Positions 5,878 through 11,896 of a stretch of DNA of 13,104 nucleotides are shown here, one piece after another. A model generated the notes under the pieces. The model searched no databases. It saw only the letters and a list, made by a program, of their open reading frames with translations, and was not told the DNA's origin. Each line of letters begins with the position of its first letter. Positions within the stretch are counted from its first letter, which is position 1. The DNA is from an uncultured Clostridium sp. GTDB lineage: Bacteria; Bacillota; Clostridia; UBA1212; UBA1255. The translations under genes were made by a program, and so were the position numbers. The stretch covers positions 1-13,104 of the forward strand of contig USLW01000023.1 of the NCBI GenBank assembly GCA_900555605.1, read 5' to 3'.

Positions 5878-7428
5878 ATGAGCTACAGAGGAAGAGGCCG
5901 GCAATTTATCGCATTTTTTGCTGCACTTACCGTTCTGTGGGGCTGTTTGTGCTTTTCGAATACAGCCGTACAGGCGGAGAACGATTTGGTTATTATTCTT
6001 GACGCCGGACACGGCGGGCATGATCCGGGAGCGGATAAGTCCGGTCATTATGAAAAAACGTTAAATCTTAATATTGCAAATGCAATTAAGACGGCTTTGG
6101 ATAAATATGAAGGTGTCAAGGTCTATATGACCAGGATTTCGGATGACACCTATTTGTCTTTCGGCGCCCGCACAAGTTTGATTTCTTATTGGGGTGCGGA
6201 TCTTTTTATCAGCGTTCATAACAATTCCGCGGATTCCGCCTCCGCTACGGGCTCGGAAATTTATGTGCCGAACGGGGAATACAGGCCGGAGCTGAAAAGA
6301 CAGGCAGAAGATGTCGGAAACAACATTTTAGCAAATTTTACGGCGCAGGTCGGTCTGCGCAACCGCGGCTGCAAGACGCGCTCCTATGCAGATGATGATA
6401 CCGTAAAATACCCCAACGGAAATCCGTCCGACTATTACGGCGTTATCCGGCGTTCCGTGCTCAGCAATATTCCGGGGATGATTATTGAGTGCGGCTTTAT
6501 GACCAATGCAGATGATATTCGGAAATTATCGGATCCGGACACGGTTGCCAAGATTGGAGAGGCAGCTGCGCAGGGAATTGCAAAAAGCTATCAGCTTAAA
6601 CTGCGTACTTCCGGAGAAGCGGGAGCGTACGGACAGACAAAGCTGCAGAGCGCCATAGAATTTACGTTGCCCAACAAAACCTTTCAATTCGGCGATATTG
6701 TAAACTTCCAGGCTTCCGGCGGCAGCGGCGGCGGAGAATATTTTTTTGAGGGGGATAATCTGCGGCTTATTTCGTTCCATGAGGACGGCAGCGCAACCAT
6801 GACCGGGGTCGGCACCGTAAGCATCACTGCTTCAAAGGGCTGTGATGAGACATATTATCCGAACTCCTCCAGGCCGGTTAAAATAACGATTACGCCCAGG
6901 TCTGCAGGAATGCAATTGTATGTTGCCGAAGAGGCAGGGGCGCCTTCTACAACGAACCGCGTCTACTGCATTGCGGAGAATCTTGGTGCAGGGCAGCTTC
7001 CTGCCGGAACCGTCACCTTTTATAACGGGGATACTGTACTGGGAACCGGGACCTTTCAGGAGGACGGCCGGTGCAGCGTATTGCTGGAAAATACTGTTGT
7101 CGGAAACTCTTATCAGCTGCGGGCAGCGTACACTGCAGTAGAAAATGACTTCTATACGATTTCGGAAGTTTCTTGGGTCTTTGAAAAGACGTCTGCCACA
7201 CAGCCGCCGGTCCCTACGCCGACGCCCTCCGGAACTGCAGCCGGAGATCAGACAGAGAACCCCGGCACTACGAGTGCGCCTGCTACAGAGCAGCCCGGTG
7301 CTTCTGATACAAAGGATATCAAAAAGATATTAGAGTATGTGATCATGATTACCATTATCCTTCTGCTGATTGTGATTATTGTGATCCTGATCCTGCGGGG
7401 AAGAAACGGAAAAAAACGCCGCTGGTAA
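5878..7428 (+). CDS. N-acetylmuramoyl-L-alanine amidase (Amidase_3), secreted and C-terminally membrane-anchored
   Basis: This zinc enzyme cleaves the bond between MurNAc and the stem peptide of peptidoglycan outside the cell. The 516-residue precursor has a signal peptide (1-33, likely cut after AVQA). The Amidase_3 domain (about 37-240) shows zinc ligands H45 (LDAGHGGHDPG), E59 (HYEKTLN) and H114 (ISVHNN) and catalytic E204 (IIECGFMTN). Two Ig-like stretches follow (about 255-340 and 343-436), then a Pro/Thr linker (437-480), a transmembrane helix (about 483-507) and a basic tail (RGRNGKKRRW). There is no LPXTG or choline-binding repeat, so anchoring is by the C-terminal helix, with the enzyme held away from the membrane. 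AAAGGGG (5862-5868) lies 9 bases before the ATG. Its position in the peptidoglycan cycle (separation, sporulation or turnover) cannot be read from the sequence. Confidence 0.95.
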   Translation: MSYRGRGRQFIAFFAALTVLWGCLCFSNTAVQAENDLVIILDAGHGGHDPGADKSGHYEKTLNLNIANAIKTALDKYEGVKVYMTRISDDTYLSFGARTSLISYWGADLFISVHNNSADSASATGSEIYVPNGEYRPELKRQAEDVGNNILANFTAQVGLRNRGCKTRSYADDDTVKYPNGNPSDYYGVIRRSVLSNIPGMIIECGFMTNADDIRKLSDPDTVAKIGEAAAQGIAKSYQLKLRTSGEAGAYGQTKLQSAIEFTLPNKTFQFGDIVNFQASGGSGGGEYFFEGDNLRLISFHEDGSATMTGVGTVSITASKGCDETYYPNSSRPVKITITPRSAGMQLYVAEEAGAPSTTNRVYCIAENLGAGQLPAGTVTFYNGDTVLGTGTFQEDGRCSVLLENTVVGNSYQLRAAYTAVENDFYTISEVSWVFEKTSATQPPVPTPTPSGTAAGDQTENPGTTSAPATEQPGASDTKDIKKILEYVIMITIILLLIVIIVILILRGRNGKKRRW

Positions 7429-7453
7429 GCCTGGCGCTTAACGCTGCTTTCTG

Positions 7454-7490
7454 CGGCCAGTCCAAACTTCGGACTGGCCGTTTATTTTTG
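7454..7490 (+). terminator. Intrinsic terminator of the amidase gene
   Basis: CGGCCAGTCC (7454-7463) and GGACTGGCCG (7471-7480) form a perfect 10-bp stem with a 7-base loop, followed by TTTATTTTTG. The U-tract overlaps the end of the convergent gene, whose stop codon is at 7482-7484. Confidence 0.9.
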
Positions 7491-8603
7491 GCTTATTTTT
7501 GTATGTTCCGCAGCTCCGAATTTTTTTCGGTTAAAATGCGCATATACGGTAAAGCATGCACTGATTATAACCAGCGCATAAAAGTTAATGCCGCGGCTCA
7601 GCAGCATGCCGGGTAAAATAAGCGCTTCCCCGAAAATCGGAACGTATAAAGCGACAAAGCTATTTTCATTAATTCCGATGCCTCCGGGAAAAGGGAGGAT
7701 ATCTACAGCTAATGCGATTAATATCTGCAGTGTAATGATTTCATAGGCTGAGGTGCCGCTGAGTCCGAAGGCTTTATATACCAGATACGGAATGATAAAA
7801 AAACAAAGTCTTTGAAATACTGTGATCAGAAATACATTGCAAAGCACCGATATATGCGTTTTCATGTAATGAGAACCGTAGCGGTATTTTTCAATCGAAC
7901 GCAGGGTTTTTTCCAGCCGCTTTTCCGGTCTCCGGACGAGTCTGATTCTGCCCAAAAACGGAATTATTTTTTTTACGGCTTTTTCTGCAAGAGAAGGAGA
8001 GAAAATTAATACCCCCATCAGAATAACCAGGAAAGCGTTCAGTATAATGCCGATATAAAGAATATATCGGAACGCACCGTCGATATGTGCTGCAATAAAA
8101 GCGCCTTTTGTGAGAAAGACAACCAGGCAGAGCAGCACCAGAACCAGCTTGTATACCATTGTAACAACCAGCAGCACCAACGTGGATACTGCAATATCGA
8201 TTCCGTCCCGTCCCATGTAATAGACCTGCAGCGGCTGCCCGCCGGAGGCAGAGGGCGTAATGGAGGAAAAGAAAAAACCAATAAACGAATATTGGATACA
8301 CCGAGTGAAGGGCACAAAGCATTTGAACGACTTCATCAGATATTTAATGATTACAGATTCACTGCAAACAAAGAAAAACACCATGGCAAGCCCCAGCAGC
8401 AGAAGAAAGGGATTCGCTTCCGACATGGTATCAAGAATCTGTGGAATTTCTTGATCTTTGAATAAAATATAACCGGTTCCGCCCAAGAGAAGGAGAATGA
8501 ATAAAGTATTCAGTGTATACTTTATCCGCCTTTTGCGTTTTTTCATTTTATCAGCCCAACGACGCCGCCGTTCACTGTCGCGGTGCATGCTTTCTTTTTT
8601 CAA
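7482..8603 (-). CDS. LPG-synthase-TM/UPF0104 family polytopic membrane protein (flippase-like)
   Basis: The protein (about 373 residues) has a very basic N-terminus (RRRRWADKMKKRKRR), then about eight hydrophobic helices and a basic tail. SITPSASGGQPLQVYYM in the middle and LPFPGGIGINENSFVALY near the C-terminus are the hallmark motifs of PF03706, the membrane part of MprF and the stand-alone YbhN/AglD-type proteins. No soluble aminoacyl-transfer domain is present, so lysyl-lipid synthesis is unlikely; a role in lipid or lipid-linked-glycan transport is inferred from the family. The start is uncertain. Candidates are TTG 8618, TTG 8603 and ATG 8588; AAAGGAG (8609-8615) fits TTG 8603 best (5-base spacing). 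That overlaps the upstream PAP2 gene by 32 bp, implying translational coupling and a shared process. Confidence 0.85.
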   Translation of the reverse strand: MKKESMHRDSERRRRWADKMKKRKRRIKYTLNTLFILLLLGGTGYILFKDQEIPQILDTMSEANPFLLLLGLAMVFFFVCSESVIIKYLMKSFKCFVPFTRCIQYSFIGFFFSSITPSASGGQPLQVYYMGRDGIDIAVSTLVLLVVTMVYKLVLVLLCLVVFLTKGAFIAAHIDGAFRYILYIGIILNAFLVILMGVLIFSPSLAEKAVKKIIPFLGRIRLVRRPEKRLEKTLRSIEKYRYGSHYMKTHISVLCNVFLITVFQRLCFFIIPYLVYKAFGLSGTSAYEIITLQILIALAVDILPFPGGIGINENSFVALYVPIFGEALILPGMLLSRGINFYALVIISACFTVYAHFNRKKFGAAEHTKISQK

Positions 8604-9261
8604 GGCGTCTCCTTTCAAAAATACTGTAAGTTACGCGGTAAAGCCTTGCCTTTTTTACAATCAGCCACATCAGCTCCGCAATCAGAATCCCACCGAAAAT
8701 ATCGACAACATAATGCTGCTTGACGACCTGTGTGGAGACACAGACCAAAATGGCGAAAATCAAGGAAAATACGCGGTATGCGGCAGAAATCTGTTTTTTG
8801 CCCCGTACGCAGATATAACAGACCCAGCTGAGCAGACAATGCATGGACGGGAATAAATTAACGGGCGTGTCCACACTGAATACATAATTTATGAGTTTTT
8901 CGGAAAAAGTATGCGCGATCAATTCCGGCCGCTCATAGGTGGTGGGAAATACAATAAATATGACGGCGCATACGAGATAACAGAGCAGTGCGCATGCTGT
9001 GACTGCATAGAAATGTTTCCTGCCGGCCTTTGATGCCAGCAAATAGTTGATAATCCAAAACGCGTAGCTTCCTAAATAAATATAAATAAACCAGGGAATC
9101 AGTGGTACCGCGCGGTCAAAGGCTGTTGTCAGATCGTGTGCATGAAAGGACGCGGTGATTGCTTTTGTGCCGTAATATGTTAAGAACTGCAGCAGAAAAA
9201 CAATGCTGAGAGGCAGAAAAATATATCTATTTTTTTTAAAATAATTGATCATTGCTCTCAT
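8572..9261 (-). CDS. PAP2-superfamily membrane phosphatase/phosphotransferase (inositolphosphotransferase-like)
   Basis: This 229-residue protein has about six hydrophobic helices. The phosphatase core is clear: FPSMH (137-141, block C2) and STQVVKQHYVVDIFGG (176-191, block C3), where H183 is the nucleophile candidate with D187 as partner. The usual C1 KxxxxxxRP block is not evident beyond FPTTYERP (105-112), which fits the PAP2_3/Aur1-like subgroup. Members remove or transfer phosphate groups on lipids at the membrane face. The overlap with the UPF0104 gene suggests joint handling of a lipid substrate. ATG 9261 and ATG 9252 are both possible; neither has a strong ribosome binding site. The gene lies 49 bp after asnA, likely partly by read-through. 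Confidence 0.87.
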   Translation of the reverse strand: MRAMINYFKKNRYIFLPLSIVFLLQFLTYYGTKAITASFHAHDLTTAFDRAVPLIPWFIYIYLGSYAFWIINYLLASKAGRKHFYAVTACALLCYLVCAVIFIVFPTTYERPELIAHTFSEKLINYVFSVDTPVNLFPSMHCLLSWVCYICVRGKKQISAAYRVFSLIFAILVCVSTQVVKQHYVVDIFGGILIAELMWLIVKKARLYRVTYSIFERRRLEKRKHAPRQ

Positions 9262-9282
9262 TTTGATTCAAGGGCATTCCGG

Positions 9283-9301
9283 ACGGACCTCTCTTGTCCG
9301 T
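9283..9301 (-). other. Small hairpin between asnA and the PAP2 gene
   Basis: ACGGAC (9283-9288) and GTCCGT (9296-9301) form a 6-bp stem with a 7-base loop. No U-tract follows on the minus strand, so it is not a standard terminator; it may be an mRNA processing or stability element, or chance. Confidence 0.25.
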
Positions 9302-9310
9302 ATCATCGTT

Positions 9311-10309
9311 TTATAATAAATAGCAGCCCTTTTTCCGCATCTCCTTTTCCTGAGTCTCCGGCCAGACGGATACCTGTACCTCTCCGATATGCATTTTACG
9401 CAGAAAATACATACACAGCCGCGATTGCCCGATGCCGCCTCCGATGGTGTAGGGAAGCGTGCCGTTCAGAACCGACCGGTGAAAGGGAAGCTGTGCACGG
9501 TCTTCACAGCCGGCCTTTGAGAGCTGTGCGGTCAATGCCGCGGCATCCACGCGAATGCCCATGCTTGAGATCTCAAAAGCAATATCCATAACAGGATAAT
9601 ACAGTAAAATATCACAGTTCAGCGTCCAATCGTCATAATCCGGAGATCTGCCGTCGTGTTTTATGCCGGAACGGAGCGTATCACCGATTCCGATCAGACA
9701 GAGTGCGCCGCATCGGCGGGTATAAACATTTTCCCGCTCTTTCGGAGATAGGTCAGGATACAAATCCTCCAATTCCTGTGCAGTAATATATGTAATCTTG
9801 TCCGGCAGCGCATATTCCTGATATTGCGGAGCCAATTTCGGGAAAGTCCGGAGTACTTCCTTTTCCGTCCGCTTTAACACTTCGTAAATGGCATCCACGG
9901 TCTGCCGGAGTGTTTCAGGGGTACGGTCTTCCTTGGCAATTACTTTTTCCCAATCCCATTGATCGACATAAACAGAATGCAGAGCGTCGGTAATTTCATC
10001 TCCCCGAATCGCGTTCATATCCGTATAAAGGCCTTCTCCGGGAATAAAGCCGTATCTGCCTAAGGCATATCGCTTCCATTTTGCAAGGGACTGGACGATC
10101 TGGACCTCCTCGCCGGTTTCCAGAAGATCGAATTGCACCGGCCGTTCCGTACCGTTCAGACAATCATTGAGTCCGGATTGCGGCGGGACAAACAACGGCG
10201 CCGTCACCCGCATCAGATGCAGCGCTTTTGCAAGCGCATCTTCGAAATAGTCTTTCACATATTTTACGGCAGCTTGTGTTTCCCGTATATCTAAAACGGA
10301 ATGGTACAT
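9311..10309 (-). CDS. asnA: Aspartate--ammonia ligase (asparagine synthetase A)
   Basis: AsnA makes asparagine from aspartate, ammonia and ATP in the cytoplasm, in the class II aminoacyl-tRNA-synthetase fold. The 332-residue length matches the family (about 330). Family blocks are present in order: PPQSGLNDCLNGTERPVQFD (42-61), AKWKRYALGRYG (76-87), GEGLYTDMNAIR (91-102), YVDQWDWEKVI (114-124), the acidic central strand around NCDILLYYPVMDIAFEISSMG, and the ATP-binding IGGGIGQSR (289-297). AAGGGAG (10318-10324) lies 8 bases before the ATG. A clear promoter sits just upstream and is divergent from the zinc-ribbon gene. It looks like a housekeeping gene placed ahead of the two membrane genes and is complete. 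Confidence 0.98.
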   Translation of the reverse strand: MYHSVLDIRETQAAVKYVKDYFEDALAKALHLMRVTAPLFVPPQSGLNDCLNGTERPVQFDLLETGEEVQIVQSLAKWKRYALGRYGFIPGEGLYTDMNAIRGDEITDALHSVYVDQWDWEKVIAKEDRTPETLRQTVDAIYEVLKRTEKEVLRTFPKLAPQYQEYALPDKITYITAQELEDLYPDLSPKERENVYTRRCGALCLIGIGDTLRSGIKHDGRSPDYDDWTLNCDILLYYPVMDIAFEISSMGIRVDAAALTAQLSKAGCEDRAQLPFHRSVLNGTLPYTIGGGIGQSRLCMYFLRKMHIGEVQVSVWPETQEKEMRKKGCYLL

Positions 10310-10327
10310 CCTATCCGCTCCCTTCTC

Positions 10328-10355
10328 AAAAAAAGTTGTGTCTTTTTTATGACAC
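10328..10355 (-). promoter_or_regulatory. Hairpin and U-run at the 5' end of the asnA mRNA
   Basis: On the minus strand GTGTC (10351-10355) pairs with GACAC (10338-10342) across an A-rich loop, followed after three bases by seven T (10328-10334). The A-run in the loop could instead pair with the T-run. It begins at the predicted transcript start. A weak attenuator is possible, but the stem is only 5 bp. Confidence 0.3.
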
Positions 10356-10573
10356 TCTTTTCAGTATACTTGAATTCTCTTATTTGCACAATAGTTTTTT
10401 CCAAAACACGCACAGCAGAAGAACGCGGCATCAGGATACGGGCGTACGGATTGGCAGGATCTCAGGCGATCAATCTTTCGCAGTTTATCAATTTTATCCT
10501 GTTGTTGGCGCTATTGTTGTTGGCGTTATTTTTTAATACGCAGGCAGAAACGATATTGACAGAAAGTTGGTAA
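10349..10573 (+). other. Possible small membrane-protein reading frame in the divergent intergenic region (doubtful)
   Basis: The 326 bp between asnA and the zinc-ribbon gene hold the two divergent promoters and this 74-codon plus-strand frame. It ends in a Leu-rich hydrophobic stretch (INFILLLALLLLALFF) followed by a short tail. The ATG has no ribosome binding site, it overlaps the asnA promoter, and the frame's last codons include the -35 of the next gene. I recognise no family. It is most likely non-coding, or a decayed gene remnant. Confidence 0.2.
10363..10391 (-). promoter_or_regulatory. Sigma-A promoter of asnA
   Basis: TTGTGC (10386-10391 on the minus strand), a 17-bp spacer and TATACT (10363-10368) predict a start near 10356 and a 47-base leader. 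Confidence 0.75.
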
Positions 10574-10584
10574 TTGCGTACAAT
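10556..10584 (+). promoter_or_regulatory. Sigma-A promoter of the zinc-ribbon membrane protein gene
   Basis: A perfect TTGACA (10556-10561), a 17-bp spacer and TACAAT (10579-10584) predict a start near 10591, about 45 bases before the ATG. Confidence 0.85.
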
Positions 10585-10635
10585 AAACAAGTGAAAAGTT
10601 TGCCGTATTCACGGTATGGTTAAGGAGGAAGTATT

Positions 10636-11211
10636 ATGTTTTGTCAATCTTGTGGAAGAGAGATTCCCGATGGCTCCGTGTGTCCGTGTCAGCAGCAGGC
10701 ACAGCCCCAGCAGGGTCAGCCCCAGAATCAACAGGCTGCTCCGCAGTATCAGCAGCAGCCCTATCAGCAGCAGCCCCAGTATCAGCAGGGCCAGCCGTAT
10801 CAGCAGCCCTACCAGCAGGCCGCCCCGACGGATAACAGAAAGCTGTACAGCATTTTAGCATATATTGGGATTCTCTGGATCGTCGGTCTGTGCGTGCGGG
10901 AAAAGAATGATCCGAGAGTTCGCTTTCATGTTGGGCAGGGGATTATTCTTACGATTGTATATACAGCTGCAAGTATTGTTGTAGGAATTATCACTGCAAT
11001 TTTAAATGCCGCTCTGAGAACGGAAATTACAATCATGGGACTTGGTACCGGTTTATATGAGTCTTCTGCTGCGGCAGGCATTATTTCAGGCATTTTATGG
11101 TTTGCTATCAGCGCAGGCTTCTTTGTTCTGATGATCATCGGCATTATGAATGTTCATAAAAATCAGGATAAACCCTTGCCGGTTATCGGAAAATTTGCTT
11201 TTTATAAATAA
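10636..11211 (+). CDS. Zinc-ribbon, Gln-rich, DUF4870-like membrane protein
   Basis: The 191-residue protein starts with a short zinc-ribbon-like motif: C3/C6 (FCQSCG) and C16/C18, the second pair being CPC rather than CxxC. A Gln/Pro/Tyr-rich tract (19-63) follows, then a C-terminal part with about three membrane helices (70-87, 103-125, 148-173). The segment ending in DPRVRFHVGQGIIL (92-105) resembles the DUF4870/Tic20-like family, whose members typically show a conserved RFHxxQG after the first helix. The biochemical role is not known. The cytosolic N-terminus may bind zinc, and the disordered tract may serve assembly; both are inference. AAGGAGG (10622-10628) lies 7 bases before the ATG, behind a consensus promoter, so strong expression is expected. 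The gene is monocistronic, with a terminator after it. Confidence 0.88.
   Translation: MFCQSCGREIPDGSVCPCQQQAQPQQGQPQNQQAAPQYQQQPYQQQPQYQQGQPYQQPYQQAAPTDNRKLYSILAYIGILWIVGLCVREKNDPRVRFHVGQGIILTIVYTAASIVVGIITAILNAALRTEITIMGLGTGLYESSAAAGIISGILWFAISAGFFVLMIIGIMNVHKNQDKPLPVIGKFAFYK
10690..10824 (+). repeat. CAG-rich tandem coding tract (Gln/Pro/Tyr repeats)
   Basis: The DNA repeats units such as CAGCAGCCCTATCAGCAG and CAGTATCAGCAG, coding QPQQGQP, QPYQQQPQYQQ and QPYQQPYQQ. The short imperfect units suggest slippage-prone length variation between strains. Confidence 0.8.
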
Positions 11212-11234
11212 TCCATACTGATTCGCAAGCTTAC

Positions 11235-11271
11235 AAAACAGGGCTCTGCCGTATGCGGGAGTCCTGTTTTT
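11235..11271. terminator. Bidirectional intrinsic terminator
   Basis: AAAACAGGGCTC (11235-11246) pairs with GAGTCCTGTTTT (11259-11270) over 12 positions with one G-U, with a T-run after it on the plus strand and TTTT on the minus strand. It serves the zinc-ribbon gene and the convergent phosphoesterase gene. Confidence 0.88.
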
Positions 11272-11318
11272 GCATCTTCATAAACCAGGCTGCTTTGGTT
11301 CCGGACGGAACGTTCCTT

Positions 11319-11891
11319 CTATCGGAAAGCGGCCTGAATCCGGACCATTTCCGACCGGCTGCCTGTCCGGATCGGATATCCCCAGGTGCCGTAGCCGGAA
11401 CTAACAATGATCTGAAAATTTCCGTCCTGCATATGTCCATAGCTGACATCGTATATCATAGAAGTCACAAGATTCGCGGGAAATAACTGGCCGTGATGGG
11501 TATGTCCGGAGAGCTCCAGGTCCACCTCCATCTCTTTTGCCTTAGCAAGGCCCGTCGGGCGGTGTGACAGCAGCAGAACCGGCCGGTCTTTTTCCGCGGA
11601 GGAAAGCAGCTTCGAGAGCGGCGCTCTCGGTTCCGGTCCGCGGGGATCATTTCTGCCGGCAATATAGAAACAATCGGCAACTTCAATCAGCGTATCATGA
11701 AGCAGCGTGATATTTGCCCTTTTATAAATTTCATCAGAAGAAAGATCCTGCTTTGTATGAAATTCATGGTTGCCGTCCACTGCGTAGACACCGTATACCG
11801 CAGAAAGGGCAGATAACTTTTCCGCTGCGTATGCGCGAAGCGCGGCAGGCGTATTTTCATTTGCAACAAGCATTGTAAATTTTGAAAACAT
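11319..11891 (-). CDS. Calcineurin-like metallophosphoesterase, N-terminally truncated
   Basis: The 190 residues match the second half of YkuE/YaeI-type metallophosphoesterases: YGVYAVDGNHEF (33-44, the GNH block), LLLSHRP (106-112) and SGHTHHGQLFP (128-138). The first half, with the DxH and GD(x)D metal ligands and the usual membrane helix or signal, is absent; full-length members are roughly 270-380 residues. The frame stays open about 200 bases further upstream, but that stretch is the shadow of the neighbouring gene and contains no SDxH-like motif. AAAGGAT (11899-11905), overlapping the upstream stop codon, lies 7 bases before the ATG at 11891, so translation is plausible. Without the lost ligands, phosphoesterase activity is unlikely; it may be a decaying gene or a reused fragment. 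It is likely co-transcribed with the upstream transglutaminase-like gene. Confidence 0.8.
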   Translation of the reverse strand: MFSKFTMLVANENTPAALRAYAAEKLSALSAVYGVYAVDGNHEFHTKQDLSSDEIYKRANITLLHDTLIEVADCFYIAGRNDPRGPEPRAPLSKLLSSAEKDRPVLLLSHRPTGLAKAKEMEVDLELSGHTHHGQLFPANLVTSMIYDVSYGHMQDGNFQIIVSSGYGTWGYPIRTGSRSEMVRIQAAFR

Positions 11892-11896
11892 ATCAG

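Noticed and set aside
7891..8322. 143-codon minus-strand frame inside the UPF0104 gene
   Set aside because: It overlaps, in another frame, the conserved membrane-protein motifs of the UPF0104 gene; its Cys/Arg/Trp-rich composition is typical of out-of-frame translation.
11298..11316. Small palindromes GTTCC/GGAAC and GGAACGTTCC just after the phosphoesterase stop
   Set aside because: The stems are 5 bp without a U-tract, and the strong terminator at 11235-11271 already explains the region.
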